Positions 61,539-64,000 of a stretch of DNA of 64,000 nucleotides are shown piece after piece. Origin of the DNA: HXMU1420-13 sp034669965 (GTDB taxonomy: Bacteria; Bacteroidota; Rhodothermia; Balneolales; Balneolaceae); NCBI GenBank assembly GCA_034669965.1, contig JAXMOK010000005.1, forward strand, positions 1-64,000, read 5' to 3'. The translations under genes were made by a program, and so were the position numbers. Each line of letters begins with the position of its first letter. Position 1 is the stretch's first letter. Under the pieces are notes generated by a model. It was not told the origin of the DNA. It searched no databases and saw only the letters and a list, made by a program, of their open reading frames with translations.

Positions 61539-62843
61539 ATGTGGTATAAAAAATTACACTGGCAAATTGTAATTGGACTGATTTTAGGTCTCGTATATGG
61601 ATTAATTTCCAGTGTAGTCGGGCTTAACGATTTTACCATCGAATACATAAAACCGTTCGGTACCATATTCATAACGTTATTAAAATTAATCGCTGTTCCA
61701 TTGGTTTTGGCATCGTTAGTGGCCGGAGTTACCAGCTTAAACGACACCACCAAACTATCGAGAATGGGTGGTAAGACCGTGTTAATTTATTTGTGTACAA
61801 CGTTGTTTGCAGTCTCAATTGGTTTATTGGCTGTAAATGTTGTGCAACCGGGAAAATCATTACCCGAAGAAACTAGAATCAGTTTGCAAGAAACTTACAG
61901 CGATTCGATTGAAGACCGCGAAGAATCAGCCCAAGCTGTAAAAGAGCGTGGTAATCTCGACATTTTAGTAAATATAGTTCCGGATAACTTTTTTGCTTCT
62001 GCTTCAAACAACTCCAACATGTTACAGGTGGTGTTTGTAGCCATACTTTTGGGGATCGGAATTATTCATCTCGGCGGTGAAAAGGGCAAATTATTGGTTA
62101 ATGTGTTTGATGCCTTTAACGACGTGATCATTTTGATCGTGGATCTAATTATGAAAACGGCGCCTTACGGTGTATTTGCTTTAATGGCCGGATTGATTGT
62201 GGAGCTTGCCGGCGATGATCTTGGCAAAGCAATTGAACTTTTAAGTGCTTTAGGGCTTTATAGTATTACTTTAATTGCCGCATTATTGCTTCATATTTTC
62301 ATTGTGTATGCTGCTATGTTTAAGTACTTCAGCAAAGGCAAAATGAGTTTATTTCAGTTTTTTAAGGCAATTCAACCTGCCATGTTACTTGGATTTAGTA
62401 CCAGTTCGAGCTCAGCAACCTTACCTGTTACTCTCGAAAGAGTAGAGAAAAACCTTGGTGTTGATGAGGAAGTTGCAAGCTTCGTTCTACCGGTAGGAGC
62501 AACCATCAACATGGATGGAACCAGTGCTTATCAGGCAGTAGCCGCGGTATTTATCGCCCAAGCTTTAGGGCTTGATTTAAGTTTCACACAACAGTTGATG
62601 ATTGTACTAACTGCGACTGCTGCTTCGGTAGGAGCTGCCGGCGTACCGGGTGCAGGAATAGTGATGTTAGTAGTGGTTCTAGAATCTATTAATGTACCAA
62701 CAGCCGGTATTGCATTAATTCTTGGAGTGGATAGAATTTTGGATATGTGCCGAACAGTTGTAAATATTACCGGAGATGCTGCCGTTTCGTATGCCGTTGC
62801 TGCATCTGAAGGGAAATTACACGAGCCAAATTTCGAAGATTAA
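61539..62843 (+). CDS. Dicarboxylate/amino acid:cation symporter (DAACS)
   Basis: The 434-residue transporter has the GltP/DctA signatures: the serine-rich hairpin GFSTSSSSATLPVT, GATINMDGTSAYQAVAAVFIA, and the second hairpin VGAAGVPGAGIVMLVVVLES followed by DRILDMCRTVVNITGDAA. It moves glutamate, aspartate or C4-dicarboxylates with Na+ or H+. The conserved Arg in DMCRTVVN favours acidic amino acids in this family. It is the third gene of the DUF3098-DUF92 run. Confidence 0.96.
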   Translation: MWYKKLHWQIVIGLILGLVYGLISSVVGLNDFTIEYIKPFGTIFITLLKLIAVPLVLASLVAGVTSLNDTTKLSRMGGKTVLIYLCTTLFAVSIGLLAVNVVQPGKSLPEETRISLQETYSDSIEDREESAQAVKERGNLDILVNIVPDNFFASASNNSNMLQVVFVAILLGIGIIHLGGEKGKLLVNVFDAFNDVIILIVDLIMKTAPYGVFALMAGLIVELAGDDLGKAIELLSALGLYSITLIAALLLHIFIVYAAMFKYFSKGKMSLFQFFKAIQPAMLLGFSTSSSSATLPVTLERVEKNLGVDEEVASFVLPVGATINMDGTSAYQAVAAVFIAQALGLDLSFTQQLMIVLTATAASVGAAGVPGAGIVMLVVVLESINVPTAGIALILGVDRILDMCRTVVNITGDAAVSYAVAASEGKLHEPNFED

Positions 62844-62935
62844 AATTTCGATAATCGAAAGAATTAATATGGCATTTAGCGGAATTAGCCGTTAATTCTA
62901 ATGCTCTCTATCGCAATAATTTGCCTATGGGTTGT

Positions 62936-64000
62936 ATGCTACAATCAAGAGTATTTAAGTTTATCAACATAGTTTCGTCTCTGCTTCTATTCTGGACTCT
63001 ATTTGGAAAGAGCTATGCACAAACTACATTGCTCCCCGGCGATATTGTTGTGGTAACTACTAATATATCTTCGAACGAACTAGAATTGATTCCTCTTATC
63101 GATATTGAAGAAGGAACAGTTATCGAATTGAAGGGCTCCGGAGTAGCAGGTTCATTCGAATCAACTGTTATCACTTTTATTTCAAATGTAAGCAAAGGGC
63201 AACGATTAGTTGTATCCAATGCCGATAGCGATGTGATCACGAAATCAACTGCACTAGATATTGCTTCAGAAAAAGGAGTGATCACGATCTCGCAACCGGA
63301 TGAAGGTATTAACCGATTGCTTTTTGGCTTATCGTGGGGGAACTATCAAACTTCAGTTCCATTTCCAATAGATAAGGATTCCTCGCTGCCATTCTTACGA
63401 TTCGGTGATGGATTGAATTTCCAATATCACTTGAAAAACGGTGCAAGCGGAACTACAACTATGTTGGTAAACATGATTGTGAATCAGGCCAATTGGCGAA
63501 CATCAATAAAGGCGTTTGGGAGTTTTCAAACCTCACTGCGTATTCTATCCGGACCGGTAATAGTTTTCGATCAGAATGTATCGACAATAGCAGAAAGCGA
63601 CAGTATTAGGCTGAATGTGGCAATTTACGAGCACGATGGTTCGAAACTGACGGTGGATGCTAAATTGCATCAGGGATTCAGTACTGCCGATACAAACGAC
63701 GTAAATCGCTTTAAAAAATATACCTTCAATTTTACGGGCTTGATCGGCGATGCAGTGTATGAAAAAGTGATTCCACTTAACGATGATAGTATATACGAAG
63801 GACGGGAAACTGCATTTTTTGAATTGGAGAATCTCACTGCAGGGCAATTTGGCGATTTTATTAGTCACGCTGCATTTATTCGGGATAATGAGATTCCTGA
63901 CGTTAGTATAGCTTTTACTGAAAATGCTGAAAGTTCTTTACCAGCTTTCTCGTTTATCAACAACGAACGCGTTTATGTAGATGTGGATGGATGGCTTATG
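62936..64000 (+). CDS. Secreted protein, 5' part, with Calx-beta-like segment (runs off window)
   Basis: From the ATG at 62936 (an in-frame ATG at 62927 is also possible) the frame stays open to the window end, 355 codons. It has a signal peptide (FINIVSSLLLFWTLFGKSYA) and an N-terminal domain starting LLPGDIVVVTTNISSNELEL, as in lamin-tail-like surface proteins. Near the end, DDSIYEGRETAFFELENLTA followed by FIRDNEIPDVSIAF fits a Calx-beta domain. Such proteins are large adhesin-like or T9SS-exported products. The 3' end and any sorting domain lie outside. Confidence 0.82.
   Translation, partial: MLQSRVFKFINIVSSLLLFWTLFGKSYAQTTLLPGDIVVVTTNISSNELELIPLIDIEEGTVIELKGSGVAGSFESTVITFISNVSKGQRLVVSNADSDVITKSTALDIASEKGVITISQPDEGINRLLFGLSWGNYQTSVPFPIDKDSSLPFLRFGDGLNFQYHLKNGASGTTTMLVNMIVNQANWRTSIKAFGSFQTSLRILSGPVIVFDQNVSTIAESDSIRLNVAIYEHDGSKLTVDAKLHQGFSTADTNDVNRFKKYTFNFTGLIGDAVYEKVIPLNDDSIYEGRETAFFELENLTAGQFGDFISHAAFIRDNEIPDVSIAFTENAESSLPAFSFINNERVYVDVDGWLM

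Overview
This is a chromosomal window of about 40% GC (estimated by eye) from a Gram-negative bacterium of the Bacteroidota/Balneolota type. Two secreted proteins end in the Por/type IX sorting domain with the core NYPNPFNPST. Signal peptides and lipoboxes are abundant, Shine-Dalgarno sequences are mostly absent, and the glnA promoter fits the Bacteroidetes -33/-7 pattern. The gene content (GSII glutamine synthetase, DUF3098, DUF5683-like proteins, ATP-type PEP carboxykinase, menaquinone genes) fits a marine Balneolales-like aerobe. The genus is inference. I saw no rRNA, tRNA, CRISPR, prophage or insertion sequence.

Layout. 1-291: an 18-copy 8-bp tandem repeat. 292-5041: envelope and accessory genes (lipoprotein, SRPBCC protein, sterol-desaturase-type hydroxylase, serine hydrolase). 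5175-8630: menA-menC-menE on the minus strand. 8901-16092: glnA, a T9SS-sorted protein, CsaA-like protein, DUF2141 protein, MacB-type permease, and a GT2/GT-C glycosyltransferase pair. 16202-20581: a basic secreted protein, YbjQ, an RRM protein, a secreted GH2 glycosidase and a small membrane protein. 20578-23889: purE-purK, a four-helix-bundle gene bracketed by an imperfect inverted repeat, and prfA. 23940-29246: a lipoprotein, a DUF6364/PIN toxin-antitoxin pair, pckA, a rhodanese lipoprotein and a second T9SS-sorted protein. 29353-38149: gatB, a thioredoxin-fold lipoprotein without its CxxC, tpiA, purD, an NHL-like protein, LuxE- and LuxC-type fatty-acid reductase genes, and an AbrB/PIN pair.

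38256-49354 is the standout region: ten minus-strand genes forming two paralogous sets. Five encode about 325-residue exported proteins with PEGA-like N-terminal repeats and a DUF5683-like membrane C-terminus. Five encode lipoproteins with fibronectin-III-like domains. The genes are interleaved with very short gaps or overlaps, and the basic unit looks like a PEGA gene followed by a lipoprotein gene. I know of no described function for this array; it is the best candidate here for an undescribed envelope system.

49440-64000: leuS, a PAS/HisKA_2 sensor kinase, gltA, a DUF2306 protein, mazG, a secreted protein often mislabelled asparagine synthetase B, a TPR protein, maf, DUF3098, DUF92, a dicarboxylate symporter, and the 5' part of a secreted protein running off the window.

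Two cross-cutting patterns stand out. Small dispersed palindromic repeats repeatedly touch or enter the 5' ends of genes (30.9, 34.6, 36.4 and 56.5 kb), in two cases being translated in frame just before a signal-peptide core. A LacI/CcpA-like palindrome, TGAAAGCGCTTTTT, occurs upstream of both glnA and pckA, suggesting shared carbon/nitrogen control.
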